Of a stretch of DNA of 64,000 bases, positions 48,315-60,169 are shown piece after piece (positions within the stretch are counted from its first letter, which is position 1; each line of letters begins with the position of its first letter). The position numbers and the translations under genes are program-made. The stretch covers positions 1 through 64,000 of the forward strand of contig BDDD01001368.1 in the NCBI GenBank assembly GCA_001972305.1, given 5' to 3'. The DNA is from Cephalotus follicularis. Its lineage: Eukaryota; Streptophyta; Magnoliopsida; Oxalidales; Cephalotaceae. The notes below the pieces were generated by a model, which was given only the letters and a program-made list of their open reading frames with translations, searched no databases and was not told the DNA's origin.

Positions 48315-51300
48315 TGTAACACCCCGTACGATATTTGGAGTATAATATATTCATTATGCATATTAATTATGCAAGGCCAAGTTTTGTGTGTTTAAGGCCC
48401 AAAAAATTAGACTTATTAAGGCCCAATTTTCCTTAAGACCCAACCATGCCAAGAAGGACCTCTAAGGTCCCAGAAACTTCTCAAACATTACACAAATTAT
48501 GAAGCTTATTAAGACACAAACAGAATTTCTCATTCTCCTTCCATACCCAACCTCTTCTTCCACATTTGGAGCACTCTTTCTTCTACATTCTCCAAGAAAT
48601 TCTCAAGGAAACAAGGTTTAGGTGATTCCTCTTCTACTCTTTCACCCCATTCCAGTAAGTTTATTTCTTTTCTTGTTAAAAACAGTTTGTATGTTGCATT
48701 GTAGCTCCCAAAATATCGGATTTAGGAAGGGTGATTGAGTGATTAAAATTATACTTGCATAATAGAGAATAAATGGATAAGAATTGAAGCATTAATGCAT
48801 GAATGGATTTCCTCCTTAAATTTCTATAATTTCGGGGTCATTAATGACTAATGAAGATCTGATTTTCTTGAATAATTAAAGTGTGAATATGTTGATAATT
48901 AAAATATATTACCAAGGTTTAGACTCACAATTGTTCATCTAAAAATTCGGGTTCTTTATAAGGGCTGATTTTTGGGTTTAATGATGGATATATGTGTTAG
49001 TAGATGAAGGATGTTAGTGTGTTTTAGTTCCCTATTTATTTCTTTAAATTTTTGGGCTTTACTAGTGGAAGAGAATGGATTGGAAGTTGTTTGTTTTAAA
49101 GATTGTTGAAGAGGTTAGTTAGTTGAATTGCAAGAATATGTTATTAGATTGAAAGAGTAAGACATGATATTAATTTAATCAATTCTTGTGAAATAATTTC
49201 GGCCATGATAGGATTCTATGGGTATTGATGTTGTTAATGAGTTGGATGATGAAATGCGACATTTAAATGATAGGATATAATGGTGGATGCTTTGAGTTGA
49301 ATTATTGGTTGTTATCGGCAACTATAGCCGTCATGCTGCCGAAATGAAGATTTTATCACTTTTCAGAGCTAAAGTGCTCCGATTGACTTGATATTTTAAT
49401 GGTAGACCTTAGGGTACATTTAAATGTTACCTGTAATGTTTTGTACTGAACAGACTTGGTTTGGACTGAAAAGTGTGAAGTTACGCTAAAATCATTTTGA
49501 AAGGGTGATTTTACAAAGGAGCTTATAGCTATGCTTATCCGTTTGAATTGATTTTAGAACAGCAGACTCTTAGATATGTTTGAACAAATTTCTGAAAGGT
49601 TGGTGTTAAACGGATATGATTTTGTCCAAAAAGTCTCGTTTTTGTAGTTATTACTGAAAAATAGTTCAAATCTTAGTTTTTCAAAGTTGCTCATAGGTCT
49701 GGTCATCAGTTTGACTTTATTTTTAAGTAGTAGACTCTTAGGTAGGGATGAACACCATTCCCAAAGTTTCAAGTCCATTACAGCTTAAAAAATGGTAAAA
49801 GGGTGTTAACTTTTGTTTTTGTGGAAAACACATTTAGTAATGACTTTACAAAGAAGACTAGAGCTTAGCTTGTCAGTTTCACTCGATTTTTAGAATGACG
49901 GACTACTAGGATCTGTTAATTATCATATGCAAATTTTCAGTTCGATACGACATGTTAGTGCATTAAGTAGCCCGTATGTACATTTCATGCATTCTATATG
50001 TATAAGCGTAGAAAATGTAATTAATGAGATATCTATATAATGCTATTGTAGACAAGAATCCTGTATCAGATCTAGAGCATCGAGGGACTAGTCAGAATTA
50101 GTCGACTTCAAAAATCAGTGAGTGGGACATTCCCTTCCTCTATTTTATTGTCTTTGAAACTTTATATGACATGTGCCCTTTTTTTGGGACTCTTGTTTTT
50201 TGATGGTTAGATCGGGATTTGGATCCCATATATCATTTTGATACTCATTATCCCAATGTTGTGATATGTGATATTTTGATGTGTATATGGTTATTCTGGC
50301 TCTGGGTGACAATGTCACCTTACGTGATGTTTATCATTGTTGTATGTGATATTGTGTTTTATATTCTGATGCCGGTACCCTTATAGTGTTGCTTACATGT
50401 ACACCCATCAAAAATGGTGGGGTACATACCGCTTACATGCATGCCCTTGGTGGTTGTGGGGTGCGTGCCGCTCACCATAGGCACTCTGCACTGGTGTATG
50501 AAGGATGATGTACACATCATGTAGCCTAATGGCCTGATATTATTGCTGCAACTATTATTATATGATGATGATATATATATGAATATAACATTATAGTTGT
50601 ACCGGCATCTCCAGATTTTGTGTTTTGTGGGCACATTTCTTGAGTTATGACTGTTTTCATTGGATTTACTTGTTTATATATAGAGTTTGTATCCTTTCTT
50701 TTAACTATGTCATTTAGTTTTATTGTTGAGTTTTTAAGTTTGTGGAGACTTATTATAATGCAATTTCTTCCTTTTTTTACTTGACATTATCTTTGGAATG
50801 TATTTTGATCCTGATATATTTCCTTCAGCACATCCCGATTCTTGAGGGATGTATCAGGGAATGCTTTGTCCCTACTCACTTAGTCATTTGGACTAACCCC
50901 TTCCCAGATTTATTTTGTAGTTGAGGCAGCAGTAGACAATCCAGTTAGATAGTAGTAAGTTTTGGAGGTAGACCACAGGCCCAGGCATCATTCACTGGCA
51001 GTCATGGCCAGTTCCACATGCATACTTTGGGGCATTTTGGGTTATCTTATTATATTGTATGAGATAGTTAGTACTTGCTGTGTTATTGTCCCATTTTTGA
51101 GAAATTGTGATTATATAGTGGTGTGATGCGACAAGCATGAATTTTGATAATCCTGTGATATAATAGAATTAGAATGAACTGCTGATTCCTCCATCGGGAG
51201 TGTGATAATTATATAAACTGTGATTTTATACAGTGAAAAATTTGGGAAATGTCCATTTTTAGGGGGAACTCTTACAGTTTTTTTGCAGAATTTTCACCCT

Positions 51301-51641
51301 ATTTAATGGACAAATAAATAGATAATTGTTATGGATATTAAATTAAAATGGCAATAATAGGCTAAGGAGGTTAGGAATGAAATAAATTGGTGGGTGCTAG
51401 GTTATAAAAGGTTTGTTAATATGTTATGTTATAAGGATAGTTGGTTGAATAAGTGATTAATAATAATAAAAGTAGTTTAATGGAGAAGTTATTATAAAAA
51501 CTCTAAAGTTAATCGTGCTTGGGCAAGAGAGATTTTAAGATGGGTGACCTCTTGGGAAGTTAAGTTGTGTCATGCATGGTTAGTCTATTATAAGGGACGG
51601 CTCGTCGGATAGGGGTAAGGTTAAAGGGACGGGTCATGTCA
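48315..51641 (+). repeat. G2 3' LTR
   Basis: It matches 21592-24919 along its whole length. The donor-like site is at 48655 (CCA|GTAAGTTT) and the acceptor-like block ends at 50920 (TTTTGTAG). The final bases GGTCATGTCA are followed by the TATGG duplication. No gene. Confidence 0.92.
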
Positions 51642-53119
51642 TATGGGTTCCATTGAGAGAGAAATATGTGGTGTGTATTATTGTAAGATATTTTTATAAG
51701 ACTTGACTTTATATCTTTTTAATTACTTGGCCACCAAGTAAAGTCTTTACTTAGCCATTAAGCAAATTTTACTTAGCCACCTTGCCAATAAATCAACACA
51801 TTTTCTCTCTCTTTTAAACACAACATGGGCGGCCAAAAAGAGGCATAAAAATGCCTTAGAAAATTCAGCCAAAAGGAGCATTACACATGCACCTTTGAAA
51901 AGTCCACAAAAGTAGGCTTAGCATATTTACAATAATGCCATAAATGAAATCACTTTGGGCCAACCATGAACTAAGCCATATCAAGGCATAAATTCGGAAC
52001 AAATGGGATGGTAAATCCCTAGCACAATATTGTATAAGACCATAAGCTCTCTCCCTAAACAAATGCCCAAATGCATTCGTTAGTGGAAACAAACAACCAT
52101 TTGCTCGAAACATTTCATTATGATGATGCTTGAACTCATTTTAGTGAAATGATATGTTCAACAAATAAAATTCTCACTAGAAAAGTAACATCTTCCTTAG
52201 ATGTTATCCTTTCACTAAATGACATGTCACCTGACACATCAACCTGTTCCAAAATCAGGCGGGACCCGAAAGTCTGGTTGGTTCCCGGTACAAATGATAT
52301 GTTTCCCAGAAATCCCAGAATTCTGGTACGACTATCTCGATAGTCCAAGACTATCCTATAGCCCCGTTGAGATCTCTAATCACCCCCGGATCCATGCACA
52401 CCACGTCTATCATTCATTAGCCAGTTAAACCTGTACTTTATCATTGTCATCGGTATATGTGTCATGCATCCCTCATCATCTCGGCTCCAACCGAGACTAG
52501 GGTTTGGATTAATGTCACCCCTAGGTAAAATGTGATAACTATAATTCCATGAACATATTGAGACTAAGAGAGATATCCCAGGAAACCTCTCGTTCCCAAT
52601 CACCCAATGCCCCGCTGGAACATCAAGTCGTCAATGGTCACTGATGTTATAAAGCCTATAACCTTCAACACAGGTGTGATGATCCCATCTTGCGCACTCG
52701 CCAATACATCTCAATGCAGCTCCCACAAGGCCCAAAGACTTCCAGCACGTGGCTAGTACTGGGGAAGGCGGAAATCAAAGCCAAGCAGTTACTGCACAAC
52801 GCATGCCAGCCGCGCAGGTCTAAGGACACAACGTAAATGACGTATGATCTACTAGTCACCTTTGACTAAACACTACCATGACAATAGGAACTCTATTGAT
52901 AGAGGTGTTGACTCTCCAAATAGATAACCTATGGTGGGTTGGTTACGTGTCATGCTCTCAGCATGCACCCGTATCAGTTTTAGGGTAAACCCAAATGGCA
53001 ATGAGATGATCCATCCTCCCCAACATCGGGGGCAAGCATAATACGATAAGTCTTTACGGTTCATCAATTGCCCTAAGAGAGTGAACCTATGACTTCGAAC
53101 ATTTTGTCCGAAGGGAGTA
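51642..53119 (-). repeat. C1 right LTR, second part (incomplete)
   Basis: It matches 13863 to about 15331 of the left LTR, then the similarity ends at 53119. The last roughly 270 bases of the LTR as seen in the left copy are missing. No gene. Confidence 0.86.
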
Positions 53120-53240
53120 AGACTATCCTATGCCTCTTTTTGGTTTGAACGCATTGCCACAGCATGCTGTTACTTAACTTGCTGTAACATCAGTGTCCCA
53201 AAAAGAGGCATAAAAATTCCTCAAAAAATCAACACATTGT
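53120..53240. other. Junction sequence between C1 LTR and G8
   Basis: These 120 bases match neither the rest of the C1 LTR nor clearly G8. They contain CAAAAAGAGGCATAAAAAT followed by a copy of AAATCAACACATT, both of which also occur in the C1 LTR near 51790-51855 but in a different order. It looks like a rearranged junction. Confidence 0.45.
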
Positions 53241-54197
53241 CATATGCGATTTCATCGTTGGTTATTCGGGAATCCTTTGAGTATTCTCGTTTGAACTTCC
53301 ACATTGATATGAGACCTTGTGATCATATATTCATTTCACTTCGCGATGTCGTATCCGCATTGGCTCCTGCAGACATATATTGTTTATGCTGTTCATGTTA
53401 TATTGTTTAACTTCTACGAAGATTTATTTAGTTCTATTGCTACTGTTATATTCATTCTAGCTTAGTATCATCATGTTTGAGTTTTGTTGTTGGGTATGTG
53501 CCCTTTTGTGGTTCTGTTATGAAATGGCTATTGAGGGCTGGATTTGTTGATTTGGATTGGTTTCTGTATTGTTATACTTGAGATTGTTGTTGATACCGTC
53601 GAGAAATTCATTATTTGAGAGTCCTGTTGTTTTCATATGTGCCCTGTTTTCTTGTGATATGTGATCTTGGTTGGGATTTGTATCCCAATCGTCTTCTGTT
53701 AACGTATTCATGAGTGTGATATGATTCCGAGCGGGTATATGCTCAATGTTCTGGGTGACTTGGTCACCTTCTCACATTTGTGATATCGTGACTTGTCATA
53801 TTGTTAAACTATGTTATCCTCTGATGCTAGGTACCGGGTTTCGGATATGTATTACCGGTCCAAGGAGAGGTATATGTTCGACGCTCAATTCAACTTAGCA
53901 GGCCCATTGATCTATGATGGGGTGTTATGTGGAAACTGCCCCCGGGTTCCATACCTGGATCTGTGGCATACTATTGTCTATGATGGTATGCTGAGTGTGA
54001 GTGCAGCAGCCTATTGGACTGTGTTTAGTTACTAGATATATATATGATTTTCGGACGAGGGCTGGGTCCGTGCACTGATCATGCCGGCCCCTCGGATGAG
54101 GCAGAGGCATAGGCACTCTATACCGGTATATGAAGGATGTGTACAGTCCTGTAGCCTATGGCCTATATGTGTATTATTGCTGCAGCGGTTATGTTAT

Positions 54198-54259
54198 GAT
54201 ATGATGCCATGTGATTTGGCGGGGATATGATATGACGCCAAGTGATTTGGCGGGGATAT
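54198..54259. repeat. Tandem pair, 31-base unit, in G8
   Basis: Two adjacent units begin GATATGATGCC or GATATGACGCC and end GATTTGGCGGGGATAT, with two differences between them. Confidence 0.88.
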
Positions 54260-55325
54260 GAGGCAGTGACATGAAATGTACCAGCATCCTCTTATATGTT
54301 TATGATTCTTTTGGCACATATTACATTCTTGTTATTGATATTGTCATTTGAGTTATAATCATATCTTTAAGTTTTGATATCCAGATACTTGATATTATTG
54401 TGACTCTCATACATTTGATTATTGTCTTGAGTACGATATTTGTTCAGTGGACTTCCTTGTTGAGTCACTGGGTATTTCATTGTGAGTCTATCGTATTATA
54501 GAGTATTGACTTGATCATTGAGATTGTTTCATGGATCGTTGTGTTATTGCATTTGATGAGTTTGATCGTTCTTTTATGGAGCCATGATAGTCTTTCATTT
54601 CTTTCATTTATTGATTCTACACAGCATGAGTTTATATTCTTAATCATATCCGTGATTATTGATATTTTCATGTACTCTGATTTTATTGTACTTGGGAAGT
54701 CTTGAACTCTGAGATTGTTTAACGGAACATTTATCGTTGACTTCCGAGTTTTATTTATGGGGCCTTGTTAATGTCTATGGTCACAATTGTGGGATTTGAT
54801 TGTTGAGTATTGAGATGATCTTGTTACCCTTGTGGATCTCTTTTGATGATCTTGTTTATGTTCCTAACTCATGTCATATTGTGGAGCCATTTGTCGAGTA
54901 TCGAGATCCATTTCCCCGATGTCGTTTACACATCGAGAATCTCGATATTCCTTTGTGGTCTCGATATCCTCTGTGGATCGTGATTATCCTTTGGGATATT
55001 GATTTCCTTTGTGATTCTTGATTTCATTTCTTGATGTAGATTTACATTTACATTTTACTTTGAGCTTATATTATTCTCCTTTTATACCGTATATAATTAT
55101 GTGAAAGGTCCTATATGGCAACCTTTAATTAACAAAATTGTTTGCGGAATTAAAAAATTAAATTATGAATATAAACAACCACACAAAAACAATCAAACAA
55201 TAACAAGTAAAGAGATAAGGGATAGAGAGAGTGCAAACGATTTATAGTGGTTCGGCAAAATCCGTGCCTACGTCCACTTTCTCAAGAACCCCTTGAGATT
55301 CCACTAGATACCACTAGCAACCTTT

Positions 55326-56190
55326 GATTTCGTTTTTGAAAGCCTTTTTCCCTTTTTGACTTTTGAGAAACCTTTTGAATTGGGAAGTTATAAGTGCCAC
55401 ATCTCCATCTTCATCACTTTCACTTTCTTCCTTCGAGGCTTTAAAAGTGATTGATTTCTTCTTATTGACTTCCACATGCTCATGATTCTTCATTGTTGTC
55501 TCATGTGTCATCAAGGAACCAAGGAGTTGTTCGAGTGGAAGAGTTGAGAGATCCTTAGCCTCCTCAATGGCCGTCACCTTAGGAGTCCAACACTTTGGCA
55601 AACACCTTAGGATTTTCCATACAATTCTTGATTAGAATAGGATTTGCCAAGATTCTTAAGAGAATTAATAATGGTAGTAAAGCGAGTAAACATATCACTA
55701 ATACTCTCATTATCATGCATAAAAAATAATTTGTATTCATGAACAAGCATGGTAATTTTTGATTCTTTTACTTGATTCGTGCCCTCATATGTGACTTCTA
55801 ATAAATCCCACATTTCTTTTGCCGAATCACAAGAGGATATCCGATTAAATTCATTAGGGCCAACGACACAAAATAAAACATGTTTAGCTTTAGAATTTAA
55901 TTGGAGCATCCTAAATTCATTATCATTATATTCATTTTCGGGTTTAATTGATTCTACTCATTCTATATTTTTTGTGGGCAACCTAGGACCACTTACAACA
56001 ATATGCCATAATTGATAGTCTAAGGATTGTAAAAATATTGTCATTCTAGTTTTCCAAAAAACTATAGTTATTTCCGTCAAAGAACGGAGGTCTAGTAATG
56101 GAGGAACCTTCTAATCATATGTTTAGATTCATTTTATTTACCATGGATCTTTATATCTCTAACAATTAAGAATTATGAGATAACCGCTCT
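55326..56190 (-). pseudogene. C3 gag relic (UBN2 type)
   Basis: It shows LFCVVGPNEFNRISSC, AKEMWDLLEVTYEGTNQVKE, MLVHEYKLFFM and, further on, KVTAIEEAKDLSTLPLEQL and GSLMTHE. This order is the UBN2-type gag of SIRE/Maximus-like copia elements. The zinc knuckle and everything after are absent. Broken. Confidence 0.88.
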
Positions 56191-56724
56191 GATAATAATT
56201 GAAAGGTCAACGACACAAATTAAATTATGAATATAAACAACCACACAAAAACAAGCAAACAATAACAAGTAAAGAGATAAGGGATAGAGAGAGTGCAAAC
56301 GATTTATAGTGGTTCGGCAAAATCCGTGCCTACGTCAACTTTCTCAAGAACCCCTTGAGATTCCACTATATACCACTAGCAACCTTTGATTTCGGCTTGC
56401 GGGTGCAAATCAAAGCAAAACCACCTTACACGTGAATTGCCCCCTTTGATAATCCTTCTAAGGGTTCACTCCCCTTGATTATCTCACGAAGGTTTCAAAA
56501 CTCTCTTTTACAATGAAAGGTAAAAAGGATTTGTGTTTACAAGTAACCTCTTAAAGGTAGGATATGAAAGTGTAAAGATTACAAATGATAGCTCTCTAAG
56601 ATAAGCTTTAAAATTCTTGAAACAAGCTTCGATATTGATTTGAAAGGTGTAGGATTGATCTTGAGTTGCTTGGGAGAAATGTGTATTGTCTTGTTATCCA
56701 CACTTTGCAATAATACCACATTCT

Positions 56725-56736
56725 TCCTTATATAGA
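56725..56736 (-). promoter_or_regulatory. TATA box candidate of C3 LTR
   Basis: On the minus strand it reads CTATATAAGGAA, about 585 bases from the sense start of the LTR and immediately downstream of the palindrome array. Confidence 0.6.
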
Positions 56737-56775
56737 GATGCTCCAACGAATCTATTTTTAAGATTTCAGACCAAA

Positions 56776-57145
56776 TCCAGTCGACTGGATTTTCCTTGCA
56801 GTCGGCTGGAGAAGTTGTTGTGCATTTGTAATTATAGCCGTTAGAGAGTGGCAGTCATCTGGATGGACTTGGCAGTAGACTGCTCCCCTGCTTCAGTCGG
56901 CTGGTATGGGGAAATTTGACATTACCAAAGCTACTGGTTGAAATGTGCACTTCTTGGGAGTCGGCTGGAAAGCCTTGGCAGTCGACTGGATTGTCATGGC
57001 AGTCGACTGGAGCCTTGAGGCAGTCGGCTGGTTGGAGACAATTTCCAGGTGCTGGGTTTCTTTGAAGATCCAGTCGGCTGTTCATCCTTAGGCAGTCGGC
57101 TACTCAACCTCAGCAGTCAGCTGTTCATCAATGGCAGTCGACAGG
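56776..57145. repeat. Array of CAGTCGACTGG palindromes in C3 U3
   Basis: About thirteen copies of CAGTC(G/A)(A/G)CTGG and near variants stand at irregular spacings of roughly 15-65 bases. Several are perfect palindromes (56778, 56978, 56999). Position just upstream of the TATA box suggests a cluster of protein-binding sites. Irregular spacing and short units exclude CRISPR. Confidence 0.82.
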
Positions 57146-57931
57146 TTGTGCCTGTTTCTGAAATTTAAACCTTTGCAACACTTTCAACATATAATCAAGT
57201 GAGTATATGAGTTTGTATGATATCAAAACATGCATACAAGTATTTCTCGTTTGTTACTTGTTTGTTAATCATCGAAACATAATTCTTTAACATAATTTAA
57301 AGGGGTGGCAAAAGCTAACATTATGGGAGATGTATTTATTGTTTCTACTCGCTTAGTCATTTCGACTAACCCCCTCCTTTTTCTTTCCCCCTTCCAGATA
57401 AAGGCAAGATGATTGTTAGATCTGTTCAGTGGATGATGGACCACGAGGACAGGGCATGCTACCAGGGTTTCAACACATGCATAGCATAACTACATCAACA
57501 TTTAATTTCGCATTTACTAATGTTTTTTATATAACGGTTTTTTCTTTTATGGTTTTGCTTCGAAGGGCTGAGCCCTATATGTTTATGATTTACTGCTTTA
57601 AAAATTGTGGTTTGCTGAGGGCTGAGCCCATTTGTGGTTACTGAGGGCTAAGCCCACTTTATAAACTATTGATTCCTCCTTTGGGAGTGTGATTTTATAA
57701 ACTGTGTTTTTATTTACAGGGGGCATAGTCCGATAAACGGATACTACATGCCTGATTTTCGTAAAAATTTAAGAGTTAGAAAATTTTTCAAGTTTTTTTA
57801 GAAACCTTAACTTATGGTTTGATGAAATTGTTTTAAAGAAATTTCAGATTTTAAGATATCACGTGGTGGTTGCCGAAACGGGGCTTGCCACGTGATTGTC
57901 ACGTCCGTCTAGATAGGAAACGGGTGTGACA

Positions 57932-60018
57932 GTTGTTGTGCTAGATACTGTTGCAAAAGTTGTACCTGCTGAGGAGTCTACCTCAGAACCTCCTGCTACT
58001 GGATTGTGCTTATATTGGGGGAAGCCAGGACATTGGAAGAGGAACTGTATAACGTTCCTAAAATAAATTGGCAAAGGTATGTCTTATTTGTCTTATAAAT
58101 AGGTGAATATGTATATTCCTAATTCATCTTCCTGGATTTTAGACAGTGAATGTGGTACTTACATATGTTCTATTTTTCAAGACCTCAAGGACAAAAGAAA
58201 CCTTGAGAAGGGTGAGGGAGATCTATGGCTTGCAGATGGCTTGGTTGTTGTAGCCATGGCTATAGGATCAGTTTATATTATGTTGCCTTCGAGCCCGAGC
58301 ATTGTACTCAAACAATGCATTTATTCACCTCACATTTTACGTAATATCATATCAATTCCGACACTAGATGCGGAAGGTTTTCAATTTATTTGTAAGGACA
58401 GGTGTTGTACCTGTTTTAATGAATGATGTGATAGATGCAAATTGCTTCCTTAATGATGGATTATATGTATTGAATAAGCATGAGATTGTTTTCAATATGC
58501 AAAAGACAATAAAAGAAAAAGAGATGAAAGTAATCAGTCTTACCTATGGCACTATAGACTTGGTCATGTTGGTGAGAAAAAGTTCGCAGGTTGATCTCGG
58601 ATGGATATTTTGATTTTTCAAAGTATCAACCATTTCCAACTTGTGAACCCTGTCTCAAAGGAAAAATGACCAAATCTCCCTTCAAAGGGAAATGGGAAAG
58701 GTCCCCAGAACTATTTGGTCTAGTGCACACTGATGTGTATGGACCAATGACAGTGGCTGCCAGGGGTGGATAATCATACCTCATAACCTTTACCGATGAT
58801 CATTCACGATTTGGTTATTTATACCTAATGCAGTAAAAATAGGAAGCCTTTGATAAATTTAAGGAATTCAGACAAGAAGTAGAAAAATAGACTGGAAAAA
58901 GTCTGAAGACTCTTCTATCAGAACGAGTGGTGAGTATCTCTCCACTGAGTTCTTAACTTATCTTAGAGATAATGGGATTATCTCTCAGTGGACGCCTCCT
59001 GGCACACCACAGCATAATGGTGTGTCTAAAAGGAGAAATCGCACCTTGCTTGACCTGGTGCAGAGCATGATGAGTGATGCTCAACTTACACTGTCTTTCT
59101 GGGGTTATGCCTTGGACACTGGTGTTCTAATATTTAACAGGACTCCAACAATATCTGCTCCCAAGACTCCATATGATATATGGAACGGGAAGAAACCCAA
59201 TCTTAGTTATCTAAGAATATGGGGCTGCCTTGCCTATGTCAAGTACGCAGCAGCAGATAAATTGGATTTAGGTCCATAAAATGTAAACTTGTGGGATATC
59301 CTAAAGAAACAAGAGGATATTACTTCTATTACCCACCTCACAACAAAGCGTTTGTAGCCATGCGAGCTACCTTTCTTGAGAAGGACTTCCTATTGGAGGA
59401 AAGTAGTGGGAGTGTGATTGAGCTAGATGAGCAATCTACAGCACCACAAGTTTAGGACCTATCCACTCCTGTTCAAATTAATGAGCCCGAAACATCAACA
59501 ACTACAGACAAAAAACCTCTGCATAGAACTACCCAAATACTTAGGGAACCTGAGAGATACTACGGTATTTTTCTCATTGACGGAACCTAAGAGGTAAACC
59601 TCATGAATGATGATCTAGTTAGATACAAAGAGGCCATATCAGATGTGGACTTGGAGAAGTGGCTTAAAGCCATGAATTCTGTAATGGAATCCATGTACTC
59701 TAACCAAGTTTGGAATCTAGGGGATGCATCCGAAGGAGTTAAACCCTTAGGTTGCAAATGGATTTTCAAAAAGAAGCTTGGAGATGATAGGAAGGTGAAA
59801 ACCTTCAAAGCTAGGCTTGTAGCCAAAGGCTACAATCAACAGAAGGGGATTGATTATGAGGAAACTTTCTCCCCCATAGCCATGCTTAAATCCATTCGGA
59901 TTTTACTTGCTATACCTGTACATCTTGAATATGAGTTATGGAAAATGGATGTAAAAACTATCATCCTTAACGAAAACGTTGATGAAGACATATATATGAC
60001 CCAACATGAGGGCTTCAT
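57932..60018 (+). pseudogene. C2: partial copia gag-pol
   Basis: On the plus strand, in order, I see a gag knuckle remnant (LYWGKPGHWKRNC, about 58006-58048), a protease site region (WILDSECGTYIC, near 58133-58168), pre-integrase and integrase (CEPCLKGKMTKSPFKGK, HTDVYGPM, FWGYALDTGVLIFNRTP; about 58550-59280), then RT (WIFKKKLGDDRKVKTFKARL, VAKGYNQQKGIDYEETFSP, ELWKMDVKT; 59600-60018). The 5' LTR and most of gag are not present. RT is cut at 60019 by G7. The clade was not assigned. Broken in several places. Confidence 0.87.
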
Positions 60019-60169
60019 TGTCACACCCTGTTCTCACAACATCGGCCCGGAGGTCATGGCAATCAACATATATTCAGCTTATACAAAAATATAGAAAATC
60101 AATACTTTCCAAACCATATAAAATTCATTGCGAAAGCATTTAATATAAGACAAATTAAAATACATAACA
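60019..60169 (-). mobile_element. G7: start of a Tekay-type LTR inside C2
   Basis: It begins TGTCACACCCTG within RT sequence. Its first 150 bases recall the G1 LTR terminus (GGCAATCAACAT, then CATTGCGAAAGCATTTAA against the G1 sequence ATTGCAGAAGCATTAAA), so in sense this is the 3' end of a minus-strand LTR. G6 cuts it at 60170. The rest lies outside the window. The likely target duplication is TTCAT (60014-60018), partner not visible. Confidence 0.65.

Larger units (their letters stand above)
21592..51641 (+). mobile_element. G2: gypsy chromovirus-like element lacking most of pol, split by G3
   Basis: G2 is on the plus strand with target duplication TATGG. LTRs are 21592-24919 and 48315-51641, almost the same length (3,328 and 3,327). 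The primer site TGGTATCAGAGC is at 24924, the gag start at 25018, and the purine tract (AAATGGGGGGATAT) ends at 48314. Its own interior is only 24920-25071 plus 46520-48314 because G3 occupies the rest. Parts present are gag, protease and a small RT remnant; RNase H and integrase are not seen. It is a broken, non-autonomous copy. LTR differences of several per cent by eye make it older than G4. Confidence 0.9.
20..53119 (-). mobile_element. C1: old Ty1/copia element, host of the main nest
   Basis: C1 is reconstructed from its two LTRs. The left copy is 20-486 plus 13605-15599 and the right copy is 20825-21591 plus 51642-53119. They flank an interior at 15600-20824. Copia-type RT and RNase H remnants read on the minus strand, a polypurine tract adjoins the left LTR, and a degenerate initiator-Met primer site adjoins the right LTR. 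So the 5' LTR is on the right. G1 and G2 sit inside the two LTRs and G0 just touches the left one. The element is heavily decayed with many breaks, and its right LTR stops short at 53119. As the container of at least four further layers it is the oldest recognisable element here. Its copia clade was not assigned. Confidence 0.8.
55102..57320 (-). mobile_element. C3: small gag-only copia element (SIRE-like gag)
   Basis: C3 is on the minus strand with target duplication TTATG (55097-55101, 57321-57325). The 5' LTR is 56200-57320. Of the 3' LTR only 55102-55325 is present, sharing about 170 bases with 56225-56395. Between them is a gag relic only. A diverged primer site (TTATTATCAGAGCGG) reads next to the 5' LTR. 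No pol is present. The element is broken and non-autonomous. Confidence 0.85.
56200..57320 (-). repeat. C3 5' LTR
   Basis: In sense it runs TGTTAGCTTTTGCC to GACCTTTCA. A TATA box reads CTATATAAGGAA at 56736-56725. Upstream of it lies the CAGTCGACTGG array. No gene. Confidence 0.85.
53241..57931 (+). mobile_element. G8: incomplete gypsy LTR, split by C3
   Basis: LTR sequence is about 53241-55101 plus 57326-57931, ending CGGGTGTGACA. It shares blocks with the G2 LTR in the same order: TGGGTGAC..GTCACCTTC (53752-53770), CATAGGCACTCTATACCGGT (54108-54127) with the following AAGGATG..CCTGTAGCC, the branch/acceptor block (57363-57398) and TGATTCCTCCTTTGGGAGTGTG (57669-57690). It is therefore a distant relative in plus sense. 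Its start is not recognisable and no target duplication was found. No gene. Confidence 0.7.

Noticed and set aside
56776-57145. CRISPR-like regularly repeated short motif
   Set aside because: Units are 10-12 bases with irregular spacing and lie in a plant LTR promoter region; there are no cas genes and the setting is eukaryotic.
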